Source of the DNA: Sphingomonas sp. CCH10-B3
Lineage (GTDB): Bacteria > Pseudomonadota > Alphaproteobacteria > Sphingomonadales > Sphingomonadaceae
Length of the DNA: 29,529 nt
Assembly (NCBI RefSeq): GCF_001556185.1
Contig: NZ_LSIJ01000094.1
Span: forward strand, 1-29,529
Direction of reading: 5' to 3'
This document shows, piece by piece, positions 15,088-23,346 of the stretch (position 1 is its first letter; the number at the start of each line of letters is the position of its first letter). The translations under genes were made by a program, and so were the position numbers. The notes under the pieces were generated by a model. The model was not told where the DNA came from. It made no database searches and worked only from the letters and a program-made list of their open reading frames with translations.

Positions 15088-15932
15088 GCGGTGCCGATGG
15101 CTTCCTGCGCACGCGCCGCGACATAGAATTTGCCGATGAACGCCGCCGACAACAAAGTGAACGCGGTCGATACTGCCGCGACGACCAATGCGGTCAGCAC
15201 GGTGGCAGCGGTCACGGCCCCCTCGCCGCCCAGCACCAGCGCGAAAATCGCACCGAACACGGTTTGCGCAGCGAGCGTCGCAACAACACTGACGATCACG
15301 AACAGCAGCAGCACGCCGACCAGCGCCAGCGTCCGCCCGCGCGTGAGCGCGAACGAGCGGCCGATCGCGCCGAACCACCCGCCCTCTTCCAGCAACACCG
15401 CATTGACGAGCGCGAGCCGCACCGCGACCCATAGCATCACCACCAGCAGCGCCAGCACGTAGAACAAGATGAAGCTCGCAATCGCCGGGGTCATGCCGGG
15501 CGGCGTCGGCACCGGCGTGCCCGCCGCGCTGGCCTGCATCGCCGCCTGAAAGTCAAACCCGGCCATGCCCAGCCCGACGCCGATCGGCGCCACCAGCAGC
15601 AACGCGGCGATGCCCAGCACCAACGTCAGCACCAGCACCGGCACGAGTCGCGCCGTGGCGAGTGCGCGCGCCCCACCCGCACCGCGCGCCGGATCGAGCG
15701 CCAGGGCGAGCACCTGCAACTGCCCCCAGATACCCAGCAGCGTCAGCGCGAACGAGCCGAGTTGCACCGCGGTCGCCATGGCATCACCCGATTTGCCAAG
15801 CGGCGCGATTGCCGTCTGCACTGCCAGCGGCAGATAAATCCACGGCAGCGCGATCGGGATCAGCGTGGCGAGATTGTCGCCCAGAAACTCGGTCGCCCGG
15901 TCCCATACCGCACTGATGTCGACCCTGCTCAT
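15084..15932 (-). CDS. Multipass membrane protein, first of a tandem pair
   Basis: The 282-residue product has about six hydrophobic segments and a Pro/Ala-rich loop (ASAAGTPVPTPPGM) near the middle. The motif GWFGAIGRSFALTRGRTLAL before a membrane helix is the same arrangement as in the overlapping downstream gene. I chose ATG 15932 (MSRVDIS); an in-frame GTG at 15950 would add six residues, and neither has a well-spaced ribosome binding site. The gene is divergent from lipB, with about 105 bp between. Transport and lipid-related roles are both possible; I do not assign one. Confidence 0.75.
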   Translation of the reverse strand: MSRVDISAVWDRATEFLGDNLATLIPIALPWIYLPLAVQTAIAPLGKSGDAMATAVQLGSFALTLLGIWGQLQVLALALDPARGAGGARALATARLVPVLVLTLVLGIAALLLVAPIGVGLGMAGFDFQAAMQASAAGTPVPTPPGMTPAIASFILFYVLALLVVMLWVAVRLALVNAVLLEEGGWFGAIGRSFALTRGRTLALVGVLLLFVIVSVVATLAAQTVFGAIFALVLGGEGAVTAATVLTALVVAAVSTAFTLLSAAFIGKFYVAARAQEAIGTA

Positions 15933-16037
15933 TCCCTCATTGTCCCGCACTGTTGGTTATTCGTTGGGCGAATAGCGCATGCGGTGCGATGATGCCAATG
16001 CTTGCACGGCAGCCGCTTCGACCGCATGTGCAATGCC

Positions 16038-16706
16038 ATGACCAAAGCCGAGCGGCACGACATCGAATGGCGCGTGGACACAGCGCCAGTCGCATATCCC
16101 GACGCGCTGGCCACGATGGAAGCGCGCGCGGCGGCGGTGGCCGCGGGCACGGCCCGCGAGCTGATCTGGCTGCTCGAACATCCGCCGATCTACACTGCAG
16201 GAACGAGCGCTGACCCGGCCGAGCTGATCGACCCGCGTTTTCCGGTGTTCGCGAGCGGGCGCGGCGGCCGCTATACCTATCATGGGCCGGGGCAGCGCGT
16301 CGGCTATCTGGTGCTCGACCTCGGCAAGCGCGGGCGCGATATCCGCAACTTCATCGGATCATTGGAAAATTGGCTGATCGAAGCCCTTGCGCTGATCGAC
16401 GTGCCCGCCTTCGCGGTGCCGGGCCGCGTCGGTATCTGGACGTCCGAAAACGGTACGGAGGCCAAAATCGGCGCGATCGGCGTGCGCGTGCGGCGATGGG
16501 TGACGATGCACGGATTTTCGGTCAATATTGCCACCGATCTGTCTGATTTTGCCGGTATCGTGCCCTGCGGGCTGCCGGATTATCCCGTAACCAGCGTAAA
16601 AAGGCTTGGCAAAGGGGGCGATTCCGAGGCATTCGACGCAGCGCTCGTGGCGAGACTCGGGCATTTTCTCGATAGGCTTTCTTTGTCTAGCGAAAACGAG
16701 GCTTGA
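16038..16706 (+). CDS. lipB: Octanoyltransferase (lipoate biosynthesis)
   Basis: LipB moves octanoate from acyl carrier protein to the lipoyl domains of dehydrogenase complexes and the glycine cleavage system, the first step of lipoate synthesis. The 222-residue protein has the substrate motif [12 protein letters not shown] (residues 75-86), the catalytic lysine K143 in [10 protein letters not shown] and the nucleophilic cysteine C177 in [14 protein letters not shown], spaced as in the E. coli enzyme (K135, C169). The start at ATG 16038 is preferred; the ATG at 16002 would add twelve residues outside the conserved fold. lipA is not in the window. Confidence 0.96.
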   Translation: MTKAERHDIEWRVDTAPVAYPDALATMEARAAAVAAGTARELIWLLEHPPIYTAGTSADPAELIDPRFPVFASGRGGRYTYHGPGQRVGYLVLDLGKRGRDIRNFIGSLENWLIEALALIDVPAFAVPGRVGIWTSENGTEAKIGAIGVRVRRWVTMHGFSVNIATDLSDFAGIVPCGLPDYPVTSVKRLGKGGDSEAFDAALVARLGHFLDRLSLSSENEA

Positions 16707-16794
16707 GGACGAGGCGTTATCCGACTAATGTCTACTCCGGTTTGGGGATTAAAGGCGGTCAAGCCGACCAAAACCATCATTTAGGGAGCTTCAA

Positions 16795-17067
16795 ATGCGT
16801 GCACTCATTGCTAAGGTCGTGACGGGTTCGATGGTCGCCAGCGCGGCGCTGCTGATCTCGGCTTGCGCGAAGACCGAAACCACCACCACCAACGACGCGA
16901 TGGCGACGGAATCGATGAACAGCGAAACCGACGCGATGGCGACCGACAACATGACGGCGACCGACGGCGCGATGGCTTCGAACGACGCGATGATGTCGTC
17001 GAACGACGCGATGGCCTCGAACGACGCGATGGCGTCGAACGACGCGATGGCGACCGAAAAGAAGTAA
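16795..17067 (+). CDS. Met/Asn/Asp-rich repeat lipoprotein
   Basis: This 90-residue protein starts with a lipoprotein signal (lipobox ISAC, C24), so it should be anchored in the envelope. The rest is low-complexity, built from imperfect repeats of NDAMAS/TDAMAT with a Thr-rich linker after the cysteine and a short Lys end. Methionine and aspartate dominate; this could bind soft metals such as copper, but that is a guess. The ATG follows GGGAG by 6 bp, and a strong terminator lies 50 bp after the stop, so it is a single-gene transcript. It recalls but does not match the MXKDX-repeat proteins. Confidence 0.8.
   Translation: MRALIAKVVTGSMVASAALLISACAKTETTTTNDAMATESMNSETDAMATDNMTATDGAMASNDAMMSSNDAMASNDAMASNDAMATEKK
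16978..17052 (+). repeat. Tandem 18-bp coding repeat (SNDAMA)
   Basis: Copies begin at 16999, 17017 and 17035 with exact 18-bp spacing, and a related copy begins at 16978. Each unit reads TCGAACGACGCGATG plus one variable codon and encodes SNDAMA or SNDAMM. Such arrays change copy number by slippage, so the protein length may vary between strains. Confidence 0.85.
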
Positions 17068-17115
17068 GCTTCTTTCGACGTCGGCTTCCCGATCAGGGGG
17101 GCATGAATTCGCGAA

Positions 17116-17145
17116 GGGCCGTCCGGGCAACCGGGCGGCCCTTTT
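17116..17145 (+). terminator. Intrinsic terminator after the repeat lipoprotein
   Basis: GGGCCGTCCGG (17116-17126) pairs with CCGGGCGGCCC (17131-17141) through 11 bp, with one G-U wobble and a GCAA tetraloop, followed by TTTT. It lies 49 bp after the stop codon of the lipoprotein gene, on the same strand. Confidence 0.9.
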
Positions 17146-17298
17146 CGTTGGCGAGCCGGTGCCCGACCGGATGCGCGGTCGGAAATCGAGTCGGACTGCC
17201 TTGCTGACACGCCGGATCGATCCATTCGCACGGTTGAATTAGCGCTCGTTGTGGGCAAGAAGCGCGGACTTGCGAAGCAGACGGGGAATGTAACGAAC

Positions 17299-17997
17299 AT
17301 GATGGCGCGTTGGCTGTGCAGTTTGCTGGCAATGATGATGGCGATCACTGCAACGCCTGCGTCCGCCCAGTTTTACTTCAAGAGCCCCGATCTGTCGGGC
17401 CCGCCCGTCGTCGGCAACGAGCCGGGTTTGACAGTGCCGCTACCAGGCGCAACACCGGCCGAATTGCGCGCGGGGCTGGTGTGGTCGCTGCGCGCCGCCC
17501 TGAACGTCGCCGCTCTGCGCTGCCAGTTCGAGCCGACTTTGCTCAGCGTCCACAAATATAACGCCGTGCTGCTCGATCATCAGGCCGAGTTGAAGACGTC
17601 GCTCGACACGCTCGGTAAATATTTCAACCGGATGGCGGCCGGCAAGACCAAAACCAAGGGCAAGACCAAGGTCGTCAGCAGCCGCGCCGGCGTCAGCGCA
17701 CTCGACCAATATGGCACGCGGCTTTATTCGATGTTTTCGAACGTCGGCTCGCAATATCTGTTCTGCCAGACCGCTGCCGACATCGGTTATGGCGCGATCA
17801 TCGCGCCGCGCGGCCAGCTCTATGTTGTCGCGGAGAACCGGATGCGCGAGTTGCGCAACGGCATGCAGCTGTTGGGCGAGCAGGCGTTCGGCGGACGGCG
17901 GTCGCTCGACATGAGCCGGACGCGCTTTCCGCGCTTCGATCCGCCATGCTGGACGCGGCAGAATTACTACGACGCGCGCGCCTGCGGGCCGTACTGA
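17299..17997 (+). CDS. Exported protein of unknown function, sphingomonad type
   Basis: I do not recognise a named family. The 232-residue product starts with a signal peptide (MMARWLCSLLAMMMAITATP, cut after ASA, mature start QFYFKSPD). The mature part is largely helical, with a basic linker KTKTKGKTKVV and several spread cysteines (ALRCQF, LFCQT, PPCWT, RACGPY) that could form disulfides in the periplasm. I take the start at ATG 17299 (or 17302), since earlier in-frame codons from 17251 lie before the signal peptide. It ends 5 bp from the convergent queE stop. The 231-bp gap before it (17068-17298) holds a terminator and presumably its promoter. Confidence 0.7.
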   Translation: MMARWLCSLLAMMMAITATPASAQFYFKSPDLSGPPVVGNEPGLTVPLPGATPAELRAGLVWSLRAALNVAALRCQFEPTLLSVHKYNAVLLDHQAELKTSLDTLGKYFNRMAAGKTKTKGKTKVVSSRAGVSALDQYGTRLYSMFSNVGSQYLFCQTAADIGYGAIIAPRGQLYVVAENRMRELRNGMQLLGEQAFGGRRSLDMSRTRFPRFDPPCWTRQNYYDARACGPY

Positions 17998-18002
17998 CGC
18001 GC

Positions 18003-18632
18003 TCAGCGCAAGCCGAGCAGCTTGTGCGTCTGGAGCGAGAGCCGCCAGCGCGGCCGCGCCAGCACCAGATCGATCGCCGCACGGGTGTTGGCGGCGGCAT
18101 CCGCGCTGTCCATCGGCTGGATCAGCCAGTGGCGGAATTCCCATTGTTCGATCGCGTCGAGGTTGCTGCCGGGCTGCGGCCAGACGAGCTTTAGTTCGTC
18201 GCCGCGACGCTGAACCACTTCGCTCCCCGCCTTGGGGCTAACGCAGACCCAGTCGATACCGGGGTGCACCGGCAGCGTGCCGTTGGTTTCGATCGCGATC
18301 GTGAAGCCCGCCGCATGGAGTGCGTCGACGAGCGCATCATCGACTTGCAGCATCGGCTCGCCGCCGGTCAGCACCGCGAAGGCACCTTCCCCCTGCCCCC
18401 ACAACTGCACGGCGGCATCCGCAAGCGCAGCGGCATCGGCAAACTTGCCGCCGCCATCGCCGTCGGTGCCGACAAAATCGGTGTCGCAGAACCGGCAGAT
18501 CGCAGTCGCCCGATCGGCCTCACGCCCACTCCACAGATTGCAGCCGGCAAAGCGGATGAACACCGCGCGACGCCCGGCGTGGACGCCCTCACCCTGCAGC
18601 GTCAGGAACATCTCCTTGACGGCATAGCTCAT
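18003..18632 (-). CDS. queE: 7-carboxy-7-deazaguanine synthase
   Basis: QueE is a radical SAM enzyme that contracts the ring of 6-carboxytetrahydropterin to 7-carboxy-7-deazaguanine on the way to preQ0 and queuosine. The 209-residue protein has the variant cluster motif C31-x14-C46-x2-C49, as in the Burkholderia-type enzymes, instead of the common CxxxCxx[13 protein letters not shown] and LTGGEPML are also typical. The start ATG (18632) overlaps the queC stop as ATGA. The product is used by QueC encoded just upstream. The queD and queF genes are not in the window. Confidence 0.95.
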   Translation of the reverse strand: MSYAVKEMFLTLQGEGVHAGRRAVFIRFAGCNLWSGREADRATAICRFCDTDFVGTDGDGGGKFADAAALADAAVQLWGQGEGAFAVLTGGEPMLQVDDALVDALHAAGFTIAIETNGTLPVHPGIDWVCVSPKAGSEVVQRRGDELKLVWPQPGSNLDAIEQWEFRHWLIQPMDSADAAANTRAAIDLVLARPRWRLSLQTHKLLGLR

Positions 18633-19318
18633 GGCCGCGCCGCATAGACGGTCGGGTCGGCGATGCCTGCCCCCTCGAACCCACGCTGGCGCAGGCGGCA
18701 GCTGTCGCACAGCCCACAGTGGAGCCCTTCCGGCGTCGGATCATAGCAGGACCAGCTGATCGCTGCATCGAGCCCGAGCCGCGTCGCTTCGCGCACGATA
18801 TCGGCCTTGGTCATGTGCTGGAGCGGCGCATGGATGCTAAACGGCGCGCCTTCGACACCGGCGCGGGTCGCGAGTTCGGCAAGCCCATCGAAGGCAGCGA
18901 TGAATTCCGGGCGGCAGTCGGGGTAGCCCGAATAGTCGAGCGCATTGACGCCGATGAACAGGTCGCGCGCGCCCGCTGCTTCCGCCCAACCGAGCGCGAG
19001 GCTGAGGAAAATGGTGTTGCGGGCCGGGACGTAGGTGACCGGGATGCCCGGGCCGACGCCGGTCTTGGGCACGGCGATGTCGGCGGTCAGCGCCGAACCG
19101 CCGAACGCCGACAAATCGAGCGGGAGTACGACATGACGCTCCGCCCCCAGCGCCGCCGCAACCCGCGCGGCTGCGGCGAGTTCGACGCGGTGACGCTGAT
19201 TGTAATCGACCGACAGCGCCAGCAGGCCGAAGCCCGCTTCGCGCGCGCGCGCCGCGGCGACCATCGAATCGAGACCGCCCGACACCAGCACCACCGCCAA
19301 AGGATGCGAATTTGTCAT
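18629..19318 (-). CDS. queC: 7-cyano-7-deazaguanine (preQ0) synthase
   Basis: QueC uses ATP and ammonia to turn 7-carboxy-7-deazaguanine into preQ0. The 229-residue protein has the PP-loop SGGLDS (residues 13-18) that binds ATP, and a C-terminal zinc site formed by C191, C201, C204 and C207 in [17 protein letters not shown]. Length and motifs are standard. It precedes queE with a 4-bp overlap. A minus-strand terminator at 19369-19400 separates it from the gene before, so queC-queE should have their own promoter in the last 50 bp before 19318. Confidence 0.96.
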   Translation of the reverse strand: MTNSHPLAVVLVSGGLDSMVAAARAREAGFGLLALSVDYNQRHRVELAAAARVAAALGAERHVVLPLDLSAFGGSALTADIAVPKTGVGPGIPVTYVPARNTIFLSLALGWAEAAGARDLFIGVNALDYSGYPDCRPEFIAAFDGLAELATRAGVEGAPFSIHAPLQHMTKADIVREATRLGLDAAISWSCYDPTPEGLHCGLCDSCRLRQRGFEGAGIADPTVYAARP

Positions 19319-19368
19319 AGGCGAGCGCGGCTAGGCCCAATTGCCGCAGGTCGCAAGCGCAGCGGCCC

Positions 19369-19400
19369 AAAAAAGAAGGACCGCCCAACTTGGACGGCCC
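19369..19400 (-). terminator. Intrinsic terminator between the DUF3617-like gene and queC
   Basis: On the minus strand, GGGCCGTCCAA pairs with TTGGGCGGTCC (two G-U wobbles) over 19400-19378, and TTCTTTTTT follows (19377-19369). It is about 75 bp after the stop of the gene at 19476-19895. Confidence 0.75.
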
Positions 19401-19475
19401 AGGGGGCTTTTAGGGAGGAAAGCGTGCCTGAACGCGACACATCCGCAGCTATAGCAGCTCCAAATAAACGCTGGC

Positions 19476-19895
19476 TTAACGAGCCGTCGCCGCACAGGCG
19501 CCAGTGCGCCGCCCTTCGAAACTCATGTCGAAGGGCGCGCCGCCCGCCAGCCCTTGCGTATCGACATGGATCAGCCGCGGGCTTTCGGCGCGGATGACGG
19601 TGCGACCACGCCCCGCGCCCTTGCAGTCATAAGTCACGATTCCCGCCATCGGCTGATCATCGACCACGAACCGCGCGCATTGTTGCTGCGCGTGCTGGAT
19701 CTGCACCAGCGCGTCGGGATCGCCCAGACACAGCGTTCGCGGGGCGCCGGTCGCGCCCTGTTCGCGCAATTCCCACTGGCCATGCTCGATCGCGCCGAGC
19801 ACATGCAGCGATGGCTTGGACGACCCCGCGGCGGTAAGCACCACGCCGCCGAGCATTGCCGCCGACGCCATCCGCGCGCGCATCTTCAGTTGCAT
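19476..19895 (-). CDS. Exported DUF3617-like protein
   Basis: The 139-residue product has an N-terminal signal or anchor (about residues 6-24). The mature part follows the pattern seen in DUF3617: GQWELRE near the start, four spaced cysteines (TLCLGD, QQCARF, YDCKGAGRG, GAC) and the SFEGRRTGAC ending. The role of the family is unknown; it is periplasmic. The ATG at 19895 follows GGGGAG with about 7 bp, which decides it against a longer frame. It sits alone between hslO and a terminator. Confidence 0.65.
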   Translation of the reverse strand: MQLKMRARMASAAMLGGVVLTAAGSSKPSLHVLGAIEHGQWELREQGATGAPRTLCLGDPDALVQIQHAQQQCARFVVDDQPMAGIVTYDCKGAGRGRTVIRAESPRLIHVDTQGLAGGAPFDMSFEGRRTGACAATAR

Positions 19896-19991
19896 GATCG
19901 AACTCCCCCCAAGGCCCCGGCGCGACTCGTCGTCGTCAGGGGGCGTCCCCACGCTCAGTCTGATCGACGACGCGCCGCAGCGCAATCGCTA

Positions 19992-20906
19992 TCAGGATGC
20001 GATCTCGCTGACCCGGATCGGGAATTTGGTCGCGCAGAACGCGCAATCGACCGAGATCACGCCATCGGCATCGGCCATCGCGCGCTGCTCATCCAGCGGA
20101 AACTGGCTGAGAACCTGCGCGATGTAGTCGGGCGAGCAGCGGCACCCCTTGACCAGCGGCAGCCCGGCGAGGATGCGCACTTCGCTCTCTTCGTTGAACA
20201 GCCGCCAGACGATCGTTTCGAGCCGCAGCACCGGATCGGTCAGTTCATCGACATCGATCGTAATCCCAAGCGCCGCGACATGCTCCCATTCGGGATGGTC
20301 GAGCCGGGTGTGCAGCCGCTCGCGACCCTCCTCGCCTTCGGGCAGGTGCTGGAGCAGCAGCCCACCAGCCAGCCGGCGCCCATCGGCGTCCTTGCGGAAG
20401 CCGGTGCGGACCAACGTCGGGATCTGCTCGGACTGGGCAAAATAGCTCTGCACTGCCTCGGCGATCGTCGTGCCGTCGAGCGGCACGATGCCCTGATAGC
20501 GTTCGCCGGTGGTCGCCTGATCGAAAGTGATCGCGAGATGCCCCTCGCTGCCGAACAGCGCGAACAGGCTCGGATCCTGCGGCGCGGCGGCAAGCTTGTC
20601 GGCATCGTATTGGACATAGCCACGCAACTCGCCGCCACGATAATCGCACACGAGCAGCGTCACCACGCCGGTCTTCGTCTGCGCCTGCATCGTCAGCTGG
20701 CCGCCGGCATCCTTCAGCGTCGTACCGATCAGCGCCGCGACCGTCAGCGCTTCGCCGAGCAGCGCTTCGATCGGTGCGGGATAATCGTGTGCGGCCAGAA
20801 TCGTGTCGATCAGCGGGCCGAGCCGCACCACGCGCCCACGCGCCTGCCGCGTCGGAATGGTGAAGCCGAGCGCGCGGTCGAAATCGGCGATGATGGGGTC
20901 GGTCAT
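19992..20906 (-). CDS. hslO: Hsp33 redox-regulated chaperone
   Basis: Hsp33 is a cytoplasmic holdase switched on by oxidation: four cysteines that bind zinc when reduced form disulfides under oxidative stress. The 304-residue protein has them as C255-x-C257 (CRC) and C288-x2-C291 (CAFC) in its C-terminal domain. The start is ATG 20906 (MTDPIIADFD). It follows argD and argF, a cluster order I recall from many alphaproteobacteria. Here an inverted repeat with terminator features lies between argF and hslO, so it may need its own promoter in the short gap or rely on read-through. Confidence 0.95.
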   Translation of the reverse strand: MTDPIIADFDRALGFTIPTRQARGRVVRLGPLIDTILAAHDYPAPIEALLGEALTVAALIGTTLKDAGGQLTMQAQTKTGVVTLLVCDYRGGELRGYVQYDADKLAAAPQDPSLFALFGSEGHLAITFDQATTGERYQGIVPLDGTTIAEAVQSYFAQSEQIPTLVRTGFRKDADGRRLAGGLLLQHLPEGEEGRERLHTRLDHPEWEHVAALGITIDVDELTDPVLRLETIVWRLFNEESEVRILAGLPLVKGCRCSPDYIAQVLSQFPLDEQRAMADADGVISVDCAFCATKFPIRVSEIAS

Positions 20907-20931
20907 GCTGCTATCCAAAGGAAACCCGCCA

Positions 20932-21020
20932 AAGAAAAACCCGTTAGTTTCGAGCGAAGTCGAGAAACAGGCCACACGGACCTTGCCTTACGTTTCTCGA
21001 CTTCGCTCGAAACTAACGGG
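20932..21020 (-). repeat. 29-bp-arm inverted repeat, also a terminator for argDF
   Basis: Positions 20940-20968 are the exact reverse complement of 20992-21020, around a 23-nt spacer. The arms share the core TTTCGAGCGAAGTCGAGAAA. On the minus strand the stem is followed by TTTTTCTTT (20939-20931), so the element has the form of an intrinsic terminator 37 bp after the argF stop. From memory, closely similar repeats are scattered through sphingomonad genomes, which suggests a mobile palindromic repeat used as a terminator. That claim is not verified here. Confidence 0.9.
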
Positions 21021-21056
21021 GTGCTGGGGCGAAAATAGGATGTCGCAGCGAACGCT

Positions 21057-21974
21057 TCAACCAATCTGGCCGAAGCACCAGCGCAGGATCGATTTCTGCG
21101 CGTGCAGGCGGTTCTCGGCCTCGGCCCAGATCAGCGATTGCGGGCCGTCGATCACGTCGGCCGTCACTTCCTCGCCGCGATGCGCAGGCAGGCAGTGGAG
21201 GAATTTGGCGTCGGGCTTGGCCCTCGCCATCAGCGCGGCATCGACCTGATAGGGCATCATCGCCGCGAGCTTGGTCTCGGCATGCGCCTGCCCCATCGAA
21301 ATCCAGGTGTCGGTGACGACGATGTCGGCGCCCTCGACCGCCTCGGCGGGATTGCCGACGACGCGCGCGCGACCGTTGCCGCGCACGATTGCTTCCTCCT
21401 CGGGCTGGAAGCCTTGCGGACAGGCGGCAACGACGTCAAACTGCATCAGTCCCGCCGCCTCGACGATCGAATAGAGCACGTTGTTGCCATCGCCGAGCCA
21501 CGCGACTTTCAGCCCCGGCAGCGCTTTGCCCGCGTCGATGATCGTCAGCAGATCAGCCATGATCTGGCACGGGTGCGACAGATCGGTCAGGCCGTTGATG
21601 ACGGGGACCGAGGCATGCCGCGCCATTTCCTCGACCTTGGCATGATCGTCGGTGCGCAGCATGATCGCGTCGACATAGCCCGACAGGACATGCGCGGTAT
21701 CATGCACGCTCTCCCCGCGCCCGAGCTGCATCGTGCCTGCGTCCATGACGATGCTGGTGCCGCCAAGCTGGCGGATCGCCATGTCGAAGCTGACGCGGGT
21801 GCGGGTCGAATTCTTCTCGAACACCATCGCCAGAACTCGCCCGGCGAGCGGTGCATCGGCATCGGGCTTGCCCTTCGGCCAGCTCGCGCGCGCGGCCTTG
21901 CGGTCGAGCGCATCGGCGATCATCGCCGCGATCCCGTCGGGGCCTGCGTCGGCGAGGTTGAGGAAGTGTCTCAC
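21057..21974 (-). CDS. argF: Ornithine carbamoyltransferase
   Basis: ArgF joins carbamoyl phosphate and ornithine to give citrulline in arginine synthesis. The 305-residue protein has the carbamoyl-phosphate motif STRTR (residues 56-60), DLSHPCQ in the middle, and the ornithine-binding [11 protein letters not shown] (from residue 260) with the active-site C261. Length is standard. The start is GTG at 21974, overlapping the argD stop as GTGA, so the two are coupled. A long inverted repeat with a T-run follows the gene. Confidence 0.97.
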   Translation of the reverse strand: MRHFLNLADAGPDGIAAMIADALDRKAARASWPKGKPDADAPLAGRVLAMVFEKNSTRTRVSFDMAIRQLGGTSIVMDAGTMQLGRGESVHDTAHVLSGYVDAIMLRTDDHAKVEEMARHASVPVINGLTDLSHPCQIMADLLTIIDAGKALPGLKVAWLGDGNNVLYSIVEAAGLMQFDVVAACPQGFQPEEEAIVRGNGRARVVGNPAEAVEGADIVVTDTWISMGQAHAETKLAAMMPYQVDAALMARAKPDAKFLHCLPAHRGEEVTADVIDGPQSLIWAEAENRLHAQKSILRWCFGQIG

Positions 21975-23167
21975 GCCGCCAGCGCGGGCGCGAACCCCCG
22001 GGCGCCTTCGCTCAGCTTCTGGACGAATTCGTCGATGTGCGCTTCCTCGATCACCAGCGGCGGCAGGATGCGGACGACATTCTCGCCCGCGGCCACCGTC
22101 AGCAGCCCGTGGTGATCGCGCAGATGCGCCACGAAGTCGCGGCTGACGGCCGACTCCTTCAGCTTGATCCCCGCCATCAGCCCGCGCCCGCGCACATGAT
22201 CGAAGATGTGGTCATGGTTGGGAATCATCTGCTCGAGCGCCGCGCGCAGCCGCTCGCCCATCGCGGTTACATGATCGAGGAAGCCGGGTTCGAGGATCAC
22301 GTCGAGGATCGCCTCGCCCGCCGCCATCGCCAGCGGATTGCCGCCATAGGTCGAGCCATGCGTGCCGAACACCATGCCCTTGGCCGCTTCCTCGGTCGCG
22401 AGGCACGCGCCGAGCGGGAAGCCCCCGCCGATGCCCTTGGCGACTGACATAATATCGGGCTCGATGCCGTAATGCTCATAGGCCCACATCTTGCCGGTCC
22501 GGCCATAGCCGCACTGGACTTCGTCGAGCACCAGCAGCAGGCCGTGCGCGTCGGCGGCTTTGCGCAGACCGGTGATGAACGCCTCGCTGCCGACCGAAAC
22601 GCCGCCCTCGCCCTGGATCGTCTCGACCATGAACCCGGCGGTGTGATCGTCGACCAGCGCCAGCGCGGCCTCCAGATCGTTGAACGGCGCATAAGCGAAC
22701 CCCGGCAGCAAAGGCTCGAACCCGTCGCGCATCTTGGCCTGGTTGGTCGCGCTGATCGCGCCCATCGTGCGGCCGTGGAAAGCGTTGTTGAAGGTGATCA
22801 GCGTGTGCCGCTGCGGATTGCCATTGGCATAGTGATAGCGGCGCGCGGTCTTGATCGCGCATTCGACCGCTTCAGTGCCCGAATTGGTGAAGAAAACGGT
22901 GTCCGCGAAGCTATTGTCGACGATCCGCTGCGCCAGTCTCTCGCCCTGCGGGCTGCCGTAAAGGTTGGAGACGTGCATCAGCGTCGCCGCCTGATCGGCA
23001 ATCGCCTTCACCAGATGCGGATGGCCGTGGCCGAGCGCGTTGACGGCGATACCGCTCGCAAAATCGAGATAGCGCTCGCCGCGCTCGCCGATCAGATAGC
23101 ACCCCTCGCCGCGTACCGGACGCACATCACACCGCGGGTAAACGGGCATGAGCGGGGTGATCGGCAT
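21971..23167 (-). CDS. argD: Acetylornithine aminotransferase
   Basis: ArgD is a class-III PLP aminotransferase that converts N-acetylglutamate semialdehyde to N-acetylornithine, and may also act on succinyldiaminopimelate precursors. The 398-residue protein shows the PLP lysine K244 in [11 protein letters not shown], the phosphate-binding NSGTEAVE (residues 95-102) and the aspartate motif [17 protein letters not shown] 23167 follows GGAGA by 7 bp. A terminator-like hairpin lies 20 bp upstream in the leader, which may regulate the argD-argF unit. Confidence 0.96.
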   Translation of the reverse strand: MPITPLMPVYPRCDVRPVRGEGCYLIGERGERYLDFASGIAVNALGHGHPHLVKAIADQAATLMHVSNLYGSPQGERLAQRIVDNSFADTVFFTNSGTEAVECAIKTARRYHYANGNPQRHTLITFNNAFHGRTMGAISATNQAKMRDGFEPLLPGFAYAPFNDLEAALALVDDHTAGFMVETIQGEGGVSVGSEAFITGLRKAADAHGLLLVLDEVQCGYGRTGKMWAYEHYGIEPDIMSVAKGIGGGFPLGACLATEEAAKGMVFGTHGSTYGGNPLAMAAGEAILDVILEPGFLDHVTAMGERLRAALEQMIPNHDHIFDHVRGRGLMAGIKLKESAVSRDFVAHLRDHHGLLTVAAGENVVRILPPLVIEEAHIDEFVQKLSEGARGFAPALAA

Positions 23168-23187
23168 CGTCGCATCTCCATCGAACG

Positions 23188-23212
23188 AAAAAGGGCGGCA
23201 TCTTGGCCGCCC
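23188..23212 (-). terminator. Terminator-like hairpin in the argD leader
   Basis: On the minus strand GGGCGGC (23212-23206) pairs with GCCGCCC (23199-23193) around a 6-nt loop, followed directly by TTTTT (23192-23188). It sits 20 bp before the argD start. It could be an attenuator, or it could stop antisense transcription arriving from the RND operon. The next minus-strand gene upstream ends almost 1 kb away, so it is not an ordinary end-of-gene terminator. Confidence 0.7.
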
Positions 23213-23221
23213 AATTCACTT

Positions 23222-23251
23222 TTACGCGGCCTGACATCGGCGCGTCAACAT
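23222..23251 (-). other. Possible leader peptide with tandem Arg codons
   Basis: A minus-strand reading frame encodes MLTRRCQAA and stops 9 bp before the argD leader hairpin. It has two adjacent arginine codons (CGC CGA) ahead of an arginine biosynthesis gene, as in attenuation leaders. The upstream GACGG is a poor ribosome binding site, and Arg-Arg pairs are common by chance in GC-rich DNA, so confidence is low. Confidence 0.2.
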
Positions 23252-23259
23252 CCGTCGGC

Positions 23260-23345
23260 GAGTCGCTCGCGGCGTCGAGAAGCTGACTTGTCCGGTTAAA
23301 GTAATGACGTTAACTTCGTCATGATGATTCCAAGGAGAGCGAGTC
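23260..23345. promoter_or_regulatory. Three GANTC sites and a small inverted repeat
   Basis: GANTC, the CcrM methylation site of alphaproteobacteria, occurs at 23260-23264, 23326-23330 and 23341-23345, just before the gene at 23347. Between the first two, ATGACG (23304-23309) and CGTCAT (23317-23322) form a 6-7-6 inverted repeat. The ribosome binding site AAGGAGA (23332-23338) is 8 bp from the ATG. The cluster suggests methylation- or GcrA-dependent transcription on either strand. Confidence 0.4.
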
Positions 23346-23346
23346 G

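Noticed and set aside
19319..19475. Possible preQ1 riboswitch before queC
   Set aside because: The only clear structure is the upstream gene's terminator; I do not see a preQ1 aptamer consensus.
19554..21038. 494-codon open frame antisense to hslO and the DUF3617-like gene
   Set aside because: It crosses two separate, motif-supported genes and a palindromic repeat, and shows no known domain.
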